A stretch of DNA of 64,000 nt from Aliigemmobacter aestuarii (GTDB lineage Bacteria > Pseudomonadota > Alphaproteobacteria > Rhodobacterales > Rhodobacteraceae), in NCBI RefSeq assembly GCF_004799285.1, contig NZ_SSND01000003.1, forward strand, positions 310,001 to 374,000, in the 5' to 3' direction. The notes under the pieces are model-generated. The model did not search any database. It saw only the letters and a program-made list of their open reading frames with translations, and had not been told where the DNA came from. The translations under genes and the position numbers were made by a program. Of the stretch, positions 29,397 to 39,799 are shown one piece after another (positions within the stretch are counted from its first letter, which is position 1; each line of letters opens with the position of its first letter).

Positions 29397-29446
29397 TCAA
29401 CCTGACGAAAATACCCTGCGGGGGTGCGGGGGTGCAAAACCCCCGC
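29393..29446 (+). repeat. 3'-end repeat module, copy C
   Basis: TTTTCAACCTGACGAAAATA, then CCCTGCGGGGGTGC and a hairpin GCGGGGG (29426-29432) with CCCCCGC (29440-29446). It shares the 5' half of copies B and D but the final hairpin differs and has no T-run on the plus strand. It sits 9 nt before the typA stop of the opposite strand. Confidence 0.6.
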
Positions 29447-29455
29447 CGTCCGCCG

Positions 29456-31273
29456 TCATTCCGCGCGCGACTGGCGCTTTCTTTCATGCGGGTCCAGATG
29501 GCGCTTGCGCAGGCGGATGATCTTGGGCGTCACTTCCACCAGTTCGTCATCGTCGATATAGGCAATGGCCTCTTCCAGGCTCATCCGGACCGGGGGCGTC
29601 AGGCGTACCGCCTCGTCCGAACCCGAGGCCCGGATGTTGGTCAGCTTCTTGCCCTTCAGCGGGTTCACCTCAAGGTCATTGTCGCGGCTGTGTTCGCCGA
29701 TGATCATGCCCTCATAGACCTGTTCCTGCGCGCCGATGAACAGCTTGCCGCGTTCTTCCAGGTTCCACAGCGCATAGGCGACCGAAACGCCGTTCTCCAT
29801 GCTGATCAGAACGCCCTGGCGACGGCCCTGGATCGGGCCCTTGTGGGGTACCCAGCCGTGGAAGATCCGGTTCAGGACGCCGGTGCCGCGCGTGTCGGTC
29901 AGGAACTGGCCGTGATAGCCGATCAGCCCGCGTGACGGCACATGCGCCACGATGCGCGTCTTGCCGACGCCTGCGGGCTTCATCTCGACCAGGTCGCCCT
30001 TGCGTTCGCCGGTCAGCTTGTCGATCACCGCGCCGGAATATTCGTCATCGACATCCACGATGACCTCTTCGACCGGCTCCATCCGCTGGCCGTCCTCTTC
30101 ACGGAAGATGACGCGCGGGCGGCTGATCGACAGCTCGAACCCTTCGCGGCGCATGTTCTCGATCAACACGCCCATCTGCAGTTCGCCCCGGCCCGAAACC
30201 TCGAAGGCCTCGCCGCCGGGGGTGTCGGCGATCTTGATTGCCACGTTCTGTTCGGCTTCCTTCATCAGCCGGTCCCGGATCACGCGCGACTGCACCTTGT
30301 TGCCGTCGCGGCCCGCGAGGGGAGAGTCGTTGATGCCGAAGGTCACGGTGATGGTGGGCGGGTCGATCGGCTGGGCGGGAAGGGCGGCTTCCACCGACGG
30401 GTCGCAGAGCGTATCGGCCACGGTGGCCTTGCTCATGCCGGCGATGGTGACGATGTCTCCGGCGATCGCCTCGTCGATGGGCTGCTGGCCCAGGCCCCGG
30501 AAGGCGAGGATCTTGGTCACGCGGAACTGTTCGATCCGCTCGCCGGTGCGCGACAGCGCCTTCAGCTGCGCGCCCACCTTCAGCGTGCCGGCCTCGACCC
30601 GGCCGGTCAGGATGCGGCCGATGAACGGGTCGGCCGAAAGCGTCGTCGCCAGCATCTGGAAGGGTTCGGCCGCATGGGCGAGCTGCCGGGGCGGGGGGAC
30701 ATGGCGGACGATCAGGTCAAACAGCGCCGTCAGGTCCTTGCGCGGCCCGTCCAGCGCCTCGTCGGCCCAACCCGACCGGCCCGAGGCGTAGAGATGCGGG
30801 AAATCAAGCTGTTCATCGGTCGCACCCAGATTGGCGAAAAGGTCGAAGACCTCGTTCAGCGCGCGATCGGGTTCGGCATCGGGCTTGTCCACCTTGTTCA
30901 GCACGACGATAGGCCGCAGCCCCAGAGCCAGCGCCTTGGAGGTGACGAATTTCGTCTGCGGCATCGGGCCTTCGGCGGCATCGACCAGAAGGACGACACC
31001 ATCGACCATGTTCAGGATCCGTTCCACTTCGCCGCCGAAATCGGCGTGGCCGGGGGTATCGACGATGTTGATCCGCGTGCTGCCGTGTTCGACGCTGGTG
31101 CATTTCGCCAGAATGGTGATCCCGCGCTCGCGTTCAATGTCATTGCTGTCCATCGCGCGTTCGGAAACCGCCTGGTTGTCGCGGAAGGCGCCGGACTGTT
31201 TCAAGAGTTCGTCCACCAGCGTTGTCTTGCCATGGTCGACATGCGCGATGATGGCGATGTTGCGAAGCTCCAT
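29456..31273 (-). CDS. typA: Translational GTPase TypA/BipA
   Basis: A 605-residue ribosome-associated GTPase of the EF-G family. The G1 motif is AHVDHGKTT (residues 10-18), G3 [11 protein letters not shown], and G4 NKVDKPDA; the C-terminal domain ends in a basic [14 protein letters not shown] tail. It aids ribosome assembly and stress responses. It begins at 31273 after GATTATG-like AT-rich sequence, with 153 nt separating it from the yitT-like gene upstream on the same strand. Confidence 0.97.
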   Translation of the reverse strand: MELRNIAIIAHVDHGKTTLVDELLKQSGAFRDNQAVSERAMDSNDIERERGITILAKCTSVEHGSTRINIVDTPGHADFGGEVERILNMVDGVVLLVDAAEGPMPQTKFVTSKALALGLRPIVVLNKVDKPDAEPDRALNEVFDLFANLGATDEQLDFPHLYASGRSGWADEALDGPRKDLTALFDLIVRHVPPPRQLAHAAEPFQMLATTLSADPFIGRILTGRVEAGTLKVGAQLKALSRTGERIEQFRVTKILAFRGLGQQPIDEAIAGDIVTIAGMSKATVADTLCDPSVEAALPAQPIDPPTITVTFGINDSPLAGRDGNKVQSRVIRDRLMKEAEQNVAIKIADTPGGEAFEVSGRGELQMGVLIENMRREGFELSISRPRVIFREEDGQRMEPVEEVIVDVDDEYSGAVIDKLTGERKGDLVEMKPAGVGKTRIVAHVPSRGLIGYHGQFLTDTRGTGVLNRIFHGWVPHKGPIQGRRQGVLISMENGVSVAYALWNLEERGKLFIGAQEQVYEGMIIGEHSRDNDLEVNPLKGKKLTNIRASGSDEAVRLTPPVRMSLEEAIAYIDDDELVEVTPKIIRLRKRHLDPHERKRQSRAE

Positions 31274-31426
31274 CGGAGGGTCACTTTCAGATCATTAGGG
31301 TTGGCGCGGCCTTACAGGAGGGCCGTCAGAAAGGAAAGCCCCGACCGCGCGGCGGGGTCTGGCCTTTGGTCAAATCGGGATATCCGTGTCGATCGCGCCG
31401 CGATTCCGCCTCTGCCGCAGGGCCGC

Positions 31427-32029
31427 CTAGGTCGCGATGTACCGATCCCGGCGGTGGTTGATCGCGATGACGAGGTTGACGACCAGCGCACCAAGCGCGC
31501 TCCAGGCCACGGTCAGCGGATCGCGCAGCGCAAACGCCACGGTGAAAAGTGCCGCATCGAACCCCAGCTGCACCCATCCCGCACGCCAGCCAAGCCGATC
31601 CTGAAGGATCAGCGCCAGGATGCCGATCCCGCCAAGGCTGGCGCCGTGACGAAAAAGCGCCATGAGCGCCGAGCCCGAGGCAAGGCCGAACAGCACCGCC
31701 CCGAAGGCGGGCGTGAGATGATCGAACGAGATCCACCCAGGCATGACCATCGAAAGACCCGACAGGGCCGCCACGGCGATGAAGGTCTTCAGCGTGAAGA
31801 CCGCGCCCATCCTGAGATAGCCGAGGACATAGAAGGGCAGGTTGATCACGAAAAACACCGGCCCGAACCCCCATCCCGTGGCGTAGGAGATCAGCACCGC
31901 GAGACCCGCCGTCTGACCGGTGACCAGCCCCAGATGCGTGAGGATCACGATCCCGAACGACGCCATGACCGCGCCATAGGCGATGCCCTGCGCATCCTCG
32001 AACAGGCTGTGGCGTTTTGGATCGGTCAT
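31427..32029 (-). CDS. YitT family membrane protein
   Basis: A 200-residue polytopic membrane protein with about five to six hydrophobic segments and conserved-looking GLVTGQTAGLAVL and GASLGGIGILALILQD repeats, typical of the YitT/DUF161 family (function unknown, perhaps transport). The ATG at 32029 (MTDPKRHSLFED) is preferred over a TTG ten codons upstream because GCAGG precedes it at a normal distance. It reads divergently from the NYN gene. Confidence 0.8.
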   Translation of the reverse strand: MTDPKRHSLFEDAQGIAYGAVMASFGIVILTHLGLVTGQTAGLAVLISYATGWGFGPVFFVINLPFYVLGYLRMGAVFTLKTFIAVAALSGLSMVMPGWISFDHLTPAFGAVLFGLASGSALMALFRHGASLGGIGILALILQDRLGWRAGWVQLGFDAALFTVAFALRDPLTVAWSALGALVVNLVIAINHRRDRYIAT

Positions 32030-32155
32030 CGCGATTGCCTGCCGAAAGTGGTCGGGCAAGTCCAGTCAAAATCCGCCGTCGAGACTGCGATTGATCAGGC
32101 AGTTCGAATGTGCGAGGCTTTCACTGATTTTGATCTCGTGACTTCGGAAGCAAGC

Positions 32156-32866
32156 ATGACAAGCGCAAGACGAATTGCGGTCTTTGTGGATGCCGACAAT
32201 ATTTCAGCCGATCATCTGGAGTTATGCCGGAAAACTGCAAACGAATTGGGAAACCTGGTTTGCTTCAGGGTTGTGGGTTCACCAGAGAGTGTCAAAGGCT
32301 GGCTAAAACCCGGGGTTCGCGCGATTTGCCATGCTGCCGGCAAGAACTCTGCCGATATTGTTCTCTCTCTTGAAGCGCTTGAGCTTGCGCTGACCCGACA
32401 GGCAGACGCGTTCGTTTTTGCGACATCGGACCGCGATCTCTCGATCTGCGCGACCCGTCTTCGGGAACTGGGGTTCGATGTCACCTGTCTTGGAGAAAAG
32501 ACCAAGGTCGCGCTGGAAACTCAGCAGAGTTATGCAAAGTTCATCGCCGTTCCCGTCAAGAGGTCTCCAGCGACTGCAACGACCGCGAAAAAGACCGCAG
32601 CAAACGTGCCGAATGAGGCATTCAAGAAAAAGATTTCGCAGTTCCTCGTTGACGAGGCCAAGCAACCTGATGGCCCCGCGATCAACGGTGGATGGATCCC
32701 GCTTTCTGTCTTGGGACAATCCCGCGCGCGTGAAAAGGGGATTTCAAAAGTTGCCGCAGGCGTCGGCAAGAACAAATCGTGGCGGACCTACTTCGAAGGC
32801 AATTCGTCATCGTTTGAAATTGACGAGGGCGGACAAAAAGTCCGCCCTCGATCCAAAGCACGATAG
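32156..32866 (+). CDS. NYN domain protein with OST-HTH/LOTUS-like C-terminus (low GC)
   Basis: A 236-residue protein. The N-terminal half is a NYN (PIN-like) nuclease domain: acidic residues D12, D14 (VFVDADNIS), D67 and D92/D94 (FATSDRDLS) form the expected metal site. A basic, alanine-rich linker (residues 133-150) leads to a winged-helix-like C-terminus (GGWIPLSVLG and SSFEIDEGGQKVRPR) resembling OST-HTH/LOTUS RNA-binding domains. GGAAG at 32146-32150 supports this start. Base composition is clearly less GC-rich than the neighbours, suggesting transfer. Its C-terminal codons include a perfect hairpin. Probably an RNase; target unknown. Confidence 0.82.
   Translation: MTSARRIAVFVDADNISADHLELCRKTANELGNLVCFRVVGSPESVKGWLKPGVRAICHAAGKNSADIVLSLEALELALTRQADAFVFATSDRDLSICATRLRELGFDVTCLGEKTKVALETQQSYAKFIAVPVKRSPATATTAKKTAANVPNEAFKKKISQFLVDEAKQPDGPAINGGWIPLSVLGQSRAREKGISKVAAGVGKNKSWRTYFEGNSSSFEIDEGGQKVRPRSKAR
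32824..32850. other. Perfect hairpin inside the 3' end of the NYN gene
   Basis: Stem CGAGGGCGGAC (32824-32834) with GTCCGCCCTCG (32840-32850), loop AAAAA. It lies 26 nt beyond the convergent icd stop, so it may act as the icd transcript end while also being coding sequence on the plus strand. Confidence 0.65.
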
Positions 32867-32875
32867 ACGAGCGCC

Positions 32876-34090
32876 TCAGCCCGCCAGAGCCTTGTTCAGG
32901 TATTCGTCGACCTTTTCCAGGTAGCCCATGGTGGTCAGCCACTTCTGGTCGGGGCCGACCAGCAGGGCGAGGTCCTTGGTCATGAAGCCGTCCTCGACCG
33001 TCTGCACGCAGACCTTTTCCAGCGTCTCGGCAAAGCGCGCCAGTTCGGCGTTGCCGTCAAGCTTGGCGCGGTGCTTCAGCCCGCCGGTCCAGGCGAAGAT
33101 CGAGGCGATGGAGTTGGTCGATGTTTCCTTGCCCGCCTGATGCTGGCGATAGTGGCGCGTCACCGTGCCATGGGCGGCCTCGGCCTCGACCGTCTTGCCG
33201 TCGGGCGTCATCAGGACCGAGGTCATCAGGCCGAGCGAGCCGAAGCCCTGCGCCACGGTGTCGGACTGCACGTCGCCGTCATAGTTCTTGCAGGCCCAGA
33301 CATAGCCGCCCGACCATTTCAGCGCCGAGGCGACCATGTCGTCGATCAGGCGGTGTTCATAGGTGATGCCCTTGGCCTTGAACTGGGCCTCGAACTCTTC
33401 TTCATAGACCTTCTGGAACAGGTCCTTGAAGCGGCCGTCATAGGCCTTGAGGATCGTGTTCTTGGTCGACAGATAGACCGGCCAGCCGAGGTTCAGCCCG
33501 TAGTTCATCGAGGCGCGGGCGAAGTCGATGATCGACTGGTCAAGGTTGTACATGCCCATGGCAACCCCGGACGAGGGCGCGTCGAAGACGTCCTTCTCGA
33601 TCACGGTGCCGTCCTCGCCCACGAATTTCATCGTGAGCTTGCCCTTGCCGGGGAAGCGGAAATCGGTGGCGCGATACTGGTCGCCAAAGGCGTGGCGGCC
33701 GACGACGATCGGCTGGGTCCAGCCCGGCACCAGACGGGGGACGTTGCGGCAGATGATCGGCTGGCGGAAGATCACGCCGCCCAGGATGTTGCGGATCGTG
33801 CCGTTGGGCGACTTCCACATCTGTTTCAGGCCGAATTCCTCGACCCGCTGTTCGTCGGGGGTGATGGTGGCGCATTTCACCGCAACGCCGACCTCTTTGG
33901 TCTTCAGCGCCGAGTCGATGGTGATCTGGTCGTTGGTGCGGTCACGCTCTTCGATGCCCAGATCGTAATAGAGCAGGTCGATGTCGAGATAGGGCAGGAT
34001 CAGTTTCTTCTTGATGAAATCCCAGATGATCCGGGTCATTTCATCGCCGTCCATTTCGACGACGGGGTTTGCCACCTTGATCTTGGTCAT
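32876..34090 (-). CDS. icd: NADP-dependent isocitrate dehydrogenase
   Basis: A 404-residue isocitrate dehydrogenase of the homodimeric (eukaryote-like) type II group, converting isocitrate to 2-oxoglutarate with NADP. Recognisable segments are [11 protein letters not shown] near the N-terminus, [19 protein letters not shown] (substrate-binding serine loop) and [11 protein letters not shown]. The start at 34090 gives [15 protein letters not shown]; a longer frame adds twelve residues with no support. It converges on the NYN gene with only 9 nt between stop codons. A 20-nt inverted repeat lies upstream at 34161. Confidence 0.97.
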   Translation of the reverse strand: MTKIKVANPVVEMDGDEMTRIIWDFIKKKLILPYLDIDLLYYDLGIEERDRTNDQITIDSALKTKEVGVAVKCATITPDEQRVEEFGLKQMWKSPNGTIRNILGGVIFRQPIICRNVPRLVPGWTQPIVVGRHAFGDQYRATDFRFPGKGKLTMKFVGEDGTVIEKDVFDAPSSGVAMGMYNLDQSIIDFARASMNYGLNLGWPVYLSTKNTILKAYDGRFKDLFQKVYEEEFEAQFKAKGITYEHRLIDDMVASALKWSGGYVWACKNYDGDVQSDTVAQGFGSLGLMTSVLMTPDGKTVEAEAAHGTVTRHYRQHQAGKETSTNSIASIFAWTGGLKHRAKLDGNAELARFAETLEKVCVQTVEDGFMTKDLALLVGPDQKWLTTMGYLEKVDEYLNKALAG

Positions 34091-34160
34091 GTGCCGCCCT
34101 TTCGGTTGAAGGATTCGAATTGGCACGGGCTATAGCGCAAAACGGTGCGCATGGGAAGTC

Positions 34161-34180
34161 CGGTATGCAAATGTATACCG
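34161..34180. promoter_or_regulatory. Inverted repeat upstream of icd
   Basis: CGGTAT-N8-ATACCG, 71 nt before the icd start and just beyond the HD-gene stop; a possible regulator-binding site. Confidence 0.4.
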
Positions 34181-34181
34181 T

Positions 34182-34775
34182 TTATTCCTGCCCCGCGAAC
34201 CAGGCCCGTGCCCGAACGCGGACCCAGTCCCACAGGGCGGGCGCGCCGCGGGCGACCTTGTGGCCGACGCGGGATTCAAGCTGGTCGTAGGTCACGTTGA
34301 ACTCGGGCCATGTGCCGCCGTCATTGGCGAGGTTCAGCATCACCGGCTGAACCCGGTCAAGGCTTTTGGCAAAGACCGCGTCGGGGGTTTCGGCGGCCTC
34401 GAATTCGTCCCACAGCGCGCGGAATTCGGCCGCCAGACCGGCGGGCAGGAGGCCGAAGATGCGGTCGGCCGCCGCGGCCTCGGCGGCCTGCACCTCGGCA
34501 CTGCCATGGGCCTGCCCGTTGGCGGAATGAATCGGCACATCGCCCACGTCGATCTCGACCAGATCGTGCAGGATCAGCATCCTGAGCACGCGGTTGATGT
34601 CTACCCCCGGCCCGGCCTGATCGGCCAGCGTCAGCGCATAGAGCGCCAGGTGCCAGGAATGTTCGGCGGAATTCTCGCGCCGCGAGCCGTCGATGATGCG
34701 GCCCGCGCGGCAGACGGTCTTCAGCTTTTCAGCCTCGACCAGAAAGGCCATCTGGGCCGACAGCCTGTCAGGCAT
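34182..34775 (-). CDS. HD domain-containing protein (YfbR/HDDC2-like nucleotidase)
   Basis: A 197-residue HD-domain phosphohydrolase. Metal ligands are seen in NSAEHSWHLALYAL and in the HD pair of LILHDLVEIDVGD. Size and motifs fit the HDDC2/YfbR group of 5'-deoxynucleotidases. Its start codon overlaps the stop of the preceding 77-codon gene by 8 nt (shared ATGCCTGA), so the two are translationally coupled and part of a three-gene leftward unit beginning with the alpha/beta hydrolase. Confidence 0.87.
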   Translation of the reverse strand: MPDRLSAQMAFLVEAEKLKTVCRAGRIIDGSRRENSAEHSWHLALYALTLADQAGPGVDINRVLRMLILHDLVEIDVGDVPIHSANGQAHGSAEVQAAEAAAADRIFGLLPAGLAAEFRALWDEFEAAETPDAVFAKSLDRVQPVMLNLANDGGTWPEFNVTYDQLESRVGHKVARGAPALWDWVRVRARAWFAGQE

Positions 34776-35001
34776 TTTTCTTGGTGGCGCGGAAATCGGC
34801 CAGACGCTTGTTCAGGAACTCGCGCCCGCGCCGTTCGGCAAGGCGCACGCGGATCGCGGTCATGAAGGATTCCTGCATCGAGGGCGACAGCGAGCCCAGC
34901 ATCTTGGACACTTCATCGTAGAAACGGTCGTTGCCCATTTCGTCCATCGCGGCCAGAACGTCCGTCGCCAGCGCGTCGGCCAGATCGTCGGTCATCGCCA
35001 T
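34768..35001 (-). CDS. Conserved-type small hypothetical protein (77 aa)
   Basis: A 77-residue soluble, mostly helical protein with acidic N-terminus (TDDLADALATDVLAAMDEMG) and a basic C-terminus (AERRGREFLNKRLADFRATK). I do not recognise a named family. It is tightly packed: it starts 3 nt after the alpha/beta hydrolase stop and overlaps the HD gene by 8 nt, which argues that it is real. A second ATG two codons in (34995) could also be used. Confidence 0.75.
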   Translation of the reverse strand: MAMTDDLADALATDVLAAMDEMGNDRFYDEVSKMLGSLSPSMQESFMTAIRVRLAERRGREFLNKRLADFRATKKNA

Positions 35002-35004
35002 GGC

Positions 35005-35664
35005 TTAGCGCGACCCTTCGCCAAGGCGGCGCTTCACATAGGCCGTGACCGTGTCGATCATAGGCTTCATGTGCGCCTCTTCGTCCTTGAAGAAATGATC
35101 GGCGCCCTCGATCTGCTCATGCGTGATGGTGATGCCCTTCTGTTCATGCAGCTTGTTCACCAGGCTAACGGTATCCTTGGGCGGCGCGACCTTGTCGGCG
35201 GTGCCATTGATGATCAGGCCCGACGAGGGGCAGGGGGCGAGGAAGCTGAAGTCATACATGTTCGCAGGCGGCGCAACAGATACGAAGCCCGTAATCTCGG
35301 GCCGGCGCATCAGAAGCTGCATCCCGATCCATGCGCCGAAGCTGAAGCCCGCGACCCAGCAGTGCTTGGCGTTCTGGTTCATGGATTGCAGGTAATCGAG
35401 CGCGGACGCCGCGTCCGACAATTCGCCGATACCCTGGTCATATTCGCCCTGGCTGCGACCGACGCCGCGGAAGTTGAACCGCAGGACGGTGAAGCCCAGG
35501 TTGTAGAAGGCGTAATGCAGGTTGTAGACGACCTTGTTGTTCATCGTGCCGCCGAACTGCGGATGGGGATGCAGCACGATGGCGATCGGGGCGTCGCGGT
35601 CCTTTTGCGGATGGTAGCGGCCTTCGAGACGCCCTTCGGGGCCTGCAAAGATGACTTCGGGCAT
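35005..35664 (-). CDS. Alpha/beta hydrolase (dienelactone hydrolase/CocE-like)
   Basis: A 219-residue serine hydrolase. The nucleophile elbow is GFSFG, the acid is in NGTADKVAPP and the histidine in GADHFF; an HPHPQFGGTMNN motif near residue 30 marks a widespread proteobacterial subgroup. The start at 35664 gives MPEVIFAGPEG, and the remaining upstream frame is a proline-rich extension without support. It opens the leftward unit hydrolase - 77 aa protein - HD protein and is divergent from iscR with 147 nt between. The substrate is unknown. Confidence 0.85.
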   Translation of the reverse strand: MPEVIFAGPEGRLEGRYHPQKDRDAPIAIVLHPHPQFGGTMNNKVVYNLHYAFYNLGFTVLRFNFRGVGRSQGEYDQGIGELSDAASALDYLQSMNQNAKHCWVAGFSFGAWIGMQLLMRRPEITGFVSVAPPANMYDFSFLAPCPSSGLIINGTADKVAPPKDTVSLVNKLHEQKGITITHEQIEGADHFFKDEEAHMKPMIDTVTAYVKRRLGEGSR

Positions 35665-35800
35665 CGCCTTGACTGTTTCTTCTCGCTGTCCGGGGGTGTG
35701 TTGCCACAGCCGCCCGGAGGGATTAAGGGAAGGTCGGGCAGGGGGTCTGCCCAAGCCCAACCGAGTTAAGCGGCGCAAGGCGTCGCGTCAATGGATTTGC

Positions 35801-35805
35801 GGGAG
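35801..35805 (+). promoter_or_regulatory. Ribosome binding site deciding the iscR start
   Basis: GGGAG lies 6 nt before the GTG at 35812, which yields the family N-terminus MKLSTKGRYAM, rather than the ATG at 35791. Confidence 0.7.
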
Positions 35806-35811
35806 AACGCC

Positions 35812-36273
35812 GTGAAACTCTCCACCAAGGGGCGCTATGCGATGGTCGCGCTGGCCGATCTTGCGCTGGCAAGGACGGACGACCTGATGTCGCTGGCCGA
35901 GATCTCGAAGCGGCAGGACATTAGCCTTCCCTATCTGGAACAGCTTTTCGTGAAACTGCGCCGCGCGGGTCTGGTGGAGGCCACGCGGGGGCCGGGGGGC
36001 GGATACCGGCTGGCACGCAGCCCGGACTCGATCCGGGTGAGCGAGGTCCTGGAGGCGGTCGAGGAAACGGTGAGCGCGATGCACACCGGCGCGGGGGCGT
36101 CGGGGGCAGTGTCGGGCACACGGGCGCAGTCGCTGACCAACCGGATGTGGGAGGGGCTTTCGGCGCATGTCTATGTCTACCTTCACCAGACCCGGCTTTC
36201 CGACATCATCCGCAACGAACTTGCGCCCTGTCCGGCAGTGCCTGCGCTGTTTCGTGTCGTTGACGACGCCTGA
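35812..36273 (+). CDS. iscR: IscR-type Rrf2 family regulator of Fe-S assembly
   Basis: A 153-residue Rrf2 regulator starting with GTG (MKLSTKGRYAMVALADLAL). The winged helix-turn-helix includes ISLPYLEQLFVKLRRAGLV and the RGPGGGYRL wing. The cysteines that hold the [2Fe-2S] cluster in E. coli IscR (92, 98, 104) are absent: this region reads HTGAGASGAVSG, and the only cysteine is C140 near the C-terminus. Rhodobacter sphaeroides IscR has been reported to use a single cysteine, so this is probably a functional variant. As first gene it likely represses the suf operon when clusters are plentiful. Confidence 0.93.
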   Translation: MKLSTKGRYAMVALADLALARTDDLMSLAEISKRQDISLPYLEQLFVKLRRAGLVEATRGPGGGYRLARSPDSIRVSEVLEAVEETVSAMHTGAGASGAVSGTRAQSLTNRMWEGLSAHVYVYLHQTRLSDIIRNELAPCPAVPALFRVVDDA

Positions 36274-36348
36274 TTTCCGGGCACAAGGGGGCGCCGCCAC
36301 AGGTTCCTGTGCGGCGGTCACACGTGAGAAGGTGATGGACATTCGCGC

Positions 36349-37401
36349 ATGACGGCCCGCGTCTATCTGGACTGGAACGCCACGACGCCGCTGCGCCCGG
36401 AAGCGCGGGCGGCGATGGTGGCGGCGATGGACGTGGTGGGCAATCCGTCGTCGGTCCATGCCGAGGGGCGGGCGGCGAAGGGGCTGATGGAACGGGCGCG
36501 CGCGCAGGTTGCCGCGGCGATCGGGGCCGAGGGGGCCGACATCGTGTTTGTCTCGGGCGCGACCGAGGCGGCGGCGCTGGCTTGCGCGGGGCGCGGGCTT
36601 GTCTGTGCGGGGATCGAACATGACGCGGTGGCCGCATGGTGCGATCCGGTGCTGCCCGCGGGCCACGACGGCCGGGTGAAGGTTAACGATCCGGCACGGA
36701 CCGCGCTGCAATTGGCCAATTCCGAAACCGGCATCGTGCAGGACCTTCCGCAGGGGCTTGCGGTTTCCGACCTGACGCAGGGGTTTGGCAAGTTGCCGGT
36801 CGCCTTCAACTGGCTGGGCTGCGATATGGGCTTTGTCAGCGCGCACAAGCTTGGCGGGCCGAAGGGGATCGGGGCGCTGATCCTGCGGCGGGGGCTCGAT
36901 CTGCCCGCGCAACTGAAGGGCGGCGGGCAGGAGATGGGCCGCCGTGCCGGAACCGAGAACCTGATCGGCATCGCAGGCTTCGGGGCCGCCGCCGAGGCCG
37001 CCGCCGCCGATCTGGCCGCCGGGGTCTGGGAGCGGGTTTCTGGAATTAGAAATATTCTAGAGTCAGCATTGTCTGCCGGGCAGAGTTGGACTATTTCTGT
37101 CGGGAATGAAGGCGCGCGCCTTCCCAACACGCTTTGCCTTGTCACCCCCGGCTGGAAAGGGGAAACGCAAGTGATGCAGATGGATCTGGCCGGATTCGCG
37201 ATCTCCGCGGGCTCGGCCTGTTCCAGCGGGAAGGTCCGCGCCAGCCGCGTGCTGATGGCGATGGGTTTCGACGAAACCTCTGCCGCCAGCGCGATCCGGG
37301 TCTCGATCGGCCCGCAGACGACGGAAGACGAAGTGATGCGGTTCGCCGACGCGTGGACCGCGCAGCGGAAAAAGGCCCGGGACCGGGCCCCGAAGGAATA
37401 G
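36349..37401 (+). CDS. iscS: Cysteine desulfurase, IscS/NifS-like
   Basis: A 350-residue PLP-dependent desulfurase that removes sulfur from cysteine for Fe-S cluster building. The PLP lysine is K167 in SAHKLGGPKG, the catalytic cysteine is C291 in GSACSSGK, and DLTQGFGKLPV supplies the cofactor-binding Asp/Gln. It is somewhat short compared with IscS (about 400 residues) and belongs to the group I (IscS/NifS) type by its active-site loop, unlike the SufS at the end of the operon. It sits between iscR and sufB with a 9-nt gap to sufB. Confidence 0.92.
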   Translation: MTARVYLDWNATTPLRPEARAAMVAAMDVVGNPSSVHAEGRAAKGLMERARAQVAAAIGAEGADIVFVSGATEAAALACAGRGLVCAGIEHDAVAAWCDPVLPAGHDGRVKVNDPARTALQLANSETGIVQDLPQGLAVSDLTQGFGKLPVAFNWLGCDMGFVSAHKLGGPKGIGALILRRGLDLPAQLKGGGQEMGRRAGTENLIGIAGFGAAAEAAAADLAAGVWERVSGIRNILESALSAGQSWTISVGNEGARLPNTLCLVTPGWKGETQVMQMDLAGFAISAGSACSSGKVRASRVLMAMGFDETSAASAIRVSIGPQTTEDEVMRFADAWTAQRKKARDRAPKE

Positions 37402-37410
37402 GAACAGGCC

Positions 37411-38931
37411 ATGGGTGCGCTGGACAACGATACCGCCCTCGAGGTGCGAGAAGGGGTCGATCGCGAGACGATCGAAACCGTTCAGGCGATGGCGGGCAAG
37501 TACAAGTACGGCTGGGAAACCGACATCGAGATGGAGTTCGCGCCCAAGGGCCTGAACGAGGACATTGTTCGCCTGATCAGCGAAAAGAACGGCGAACCCG
37601 ACTGGATGCTGGAGTGGCGCCTTGCGGCCTATCGCCGTTGGGTGAAGATGGAAGAGCCGCGTTGGGCGATGCTCAACTACCCCGAGATCGACTATCAGGA
37701 CCAGTATTATTACGCCAAGCCCAAGAGCATGACGAAAAAGCCGAAGTCGCTGGACGAAGTCGATCCGAAGCTTCTGGCGACCTATGAAAAGCTGGGCATC
37801 CCGCTGAAGGAACAGATGCTGCTGGCGGGCGTCGAAGGTTCGGACGAGCCGCGCAAGGTGGCGGTCGATGCCGTGTTCGACAGCGTGTCGGTCGGCACCA
37901 CCTTCAAGGAAGAGCTGAAGAAGGCCGGCGTCATCTTCTGTTCGATCTCGGAGGCCGTTCGCGATTACCCCGAGCTTGTGAAGAAGTATCTCGGCAGCGT
38001 CGTGCCGCAGTCCGACAACTTCTTTGCCACGCTGAATTCGGCTGTCTTTTCCGACGGATCCTTCGTCTATGTCCCCGAAGGCGTGCGCTGCCCGATGGAA
38101 CTGTCGACCTATTTCCGCATCAACGCAGAGAACACCGGGCAGTTCGAACGAACGCTGATCATCGCCGACAAGGGCGCCTATGTCAGCTATCTGGAAGGCT
38201 GCACCGCGCCCAAACGCGACACCAACCAGCTGCATGCGGCGGTGGTCGAGATCGTCATCCTCGACGATGCCGAGGTGAAGTATTCGACCGTCCAGAACTG
38301 GTATCCGGGCGACGAGGAAGGCCGCGGCGGGATCTACAACTTCGTCACCAAACGGGCCGATTGCCGGGGGCCGCGGTCCAAGGTGATGTGGACGCAGGTG
38401 GAAACCGGATCGGCGATCACGTGGAAATACCCCTCGTGCATCCTGCGCGGCGATGACAGCCAGGGCGAGTTCTATTCGATCGCCATCGCCAACAACGCCC
38501 AGCAGGCCGACACCGGCACCAAGATGGTGCACCTGGGAAAGCGGACGAAATCGCGGATCGTGTCCAAGGGGATCAGCGCCGGGCGTGCGCAGAACACCTA
38601 TCGCGGGCTGGTCAGCATGCACCCGAAGGCCACCGACAGCCGCAACTACACCCAGTGCGATAGCCTTCTGATCGGCGACAGGTGTGGCGCGCATACGGTT
38701 CCCTACATCGAGGTCAAGAACAACTCGTCGCGCGTCGAACACGAGGCGACGACCTCGAAGGTCGATGACGATCAGCTGTTCTACTGCCGGTCGCGCGGGA
38801 TGGACGAGGAAGAGGCGGTCGCGCTGGTGGTGAACGGCTTCTGCAAGGAAGTGCTGCAGGCGTTGCCGATGGAATTCGCGATGGAAGCGCAAAGCCTGGT
38901 CGCGATCAGCCTGGAAGGATCGGTCGGCTGA
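37411..38931 (+). CDS. sufB: Fe-S cluster assembly scaffold SufB
   Basis: A 506-residue SufB, the scaffold subunit of the SufBCD complex. Recognisable segments include [18 protein letters not shown] at the N-terminus, [20 protein letters not shown], and the beta-helix core ending with [20 protein letters not shown]. Cluster assembly takes place on SufB with SufD, driven by the SufC ATPase. The 112-nt gap to sufC carries no gene that I can support. Confidence 0.97.
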   Translation: MGALDNDTALEVREGVDRETIETVQAMAGKYKYGWETDIEMEFAPKGLNEDIVRLISEKNGEPDWMLEWRLAAYRRWVKMEEPRWAMLNYPEIDYQDQYYYAKPKSMTKKPKSLDEVDPKLLATYEKLGIPLKEQMLLAGVEGSDEPRKVAVDAVFDSVSVGTTFKEELKKAGVIFCSISEAVRDYPELVKKYLGSVVPQSDNFFATLNSAVFSDGSFVYVPEGVRCPMELSTYFRINAENTGQFERTLIIADKGAYVSYLEGCTAPKRDTNQLHAAVVEIVILDDAEVKYSTVQNWYPGDEEGRGGIYNFVTKRADCRGPRSKVMWTQVETGSAITWKYPSCILRGDDSQGEFYSIAIANNAQQADTGTKMVHLGKRTKSRIVSKGISAGRAQNTYRGLVSMHPKATDSRNYTQCDSLLIGDRCGAHTVPYIEVKNNSSRVEHEATTSKVDDDQLFYCRSRGMDEEEAVALVVNGFCKEVLQALPMEFAMEAQSLVAISLEGSVG

Positions 38932-39043
38932 CGCTGGCGGGGCGCCGGGGCCACCCCCGCGCGCCGGAAGGAACACGCGTTGCCGCGACGGCCAAAGACC
39001 GGCGGCAGCGGACACGGAGACAAGGTAAGGTAGGCCCGGAAAA

Positions 39044-39798
<755 letters not shown>

Positions 39799-39799
<1 letters not shown>

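Noticed and set aside
29942-32866. A 974-codon plus-strand frame across typA and the yitT-like gene
   Set aside because: Only its last 236 codons (from 32156) carry a domain; the rest is antisense to typA.
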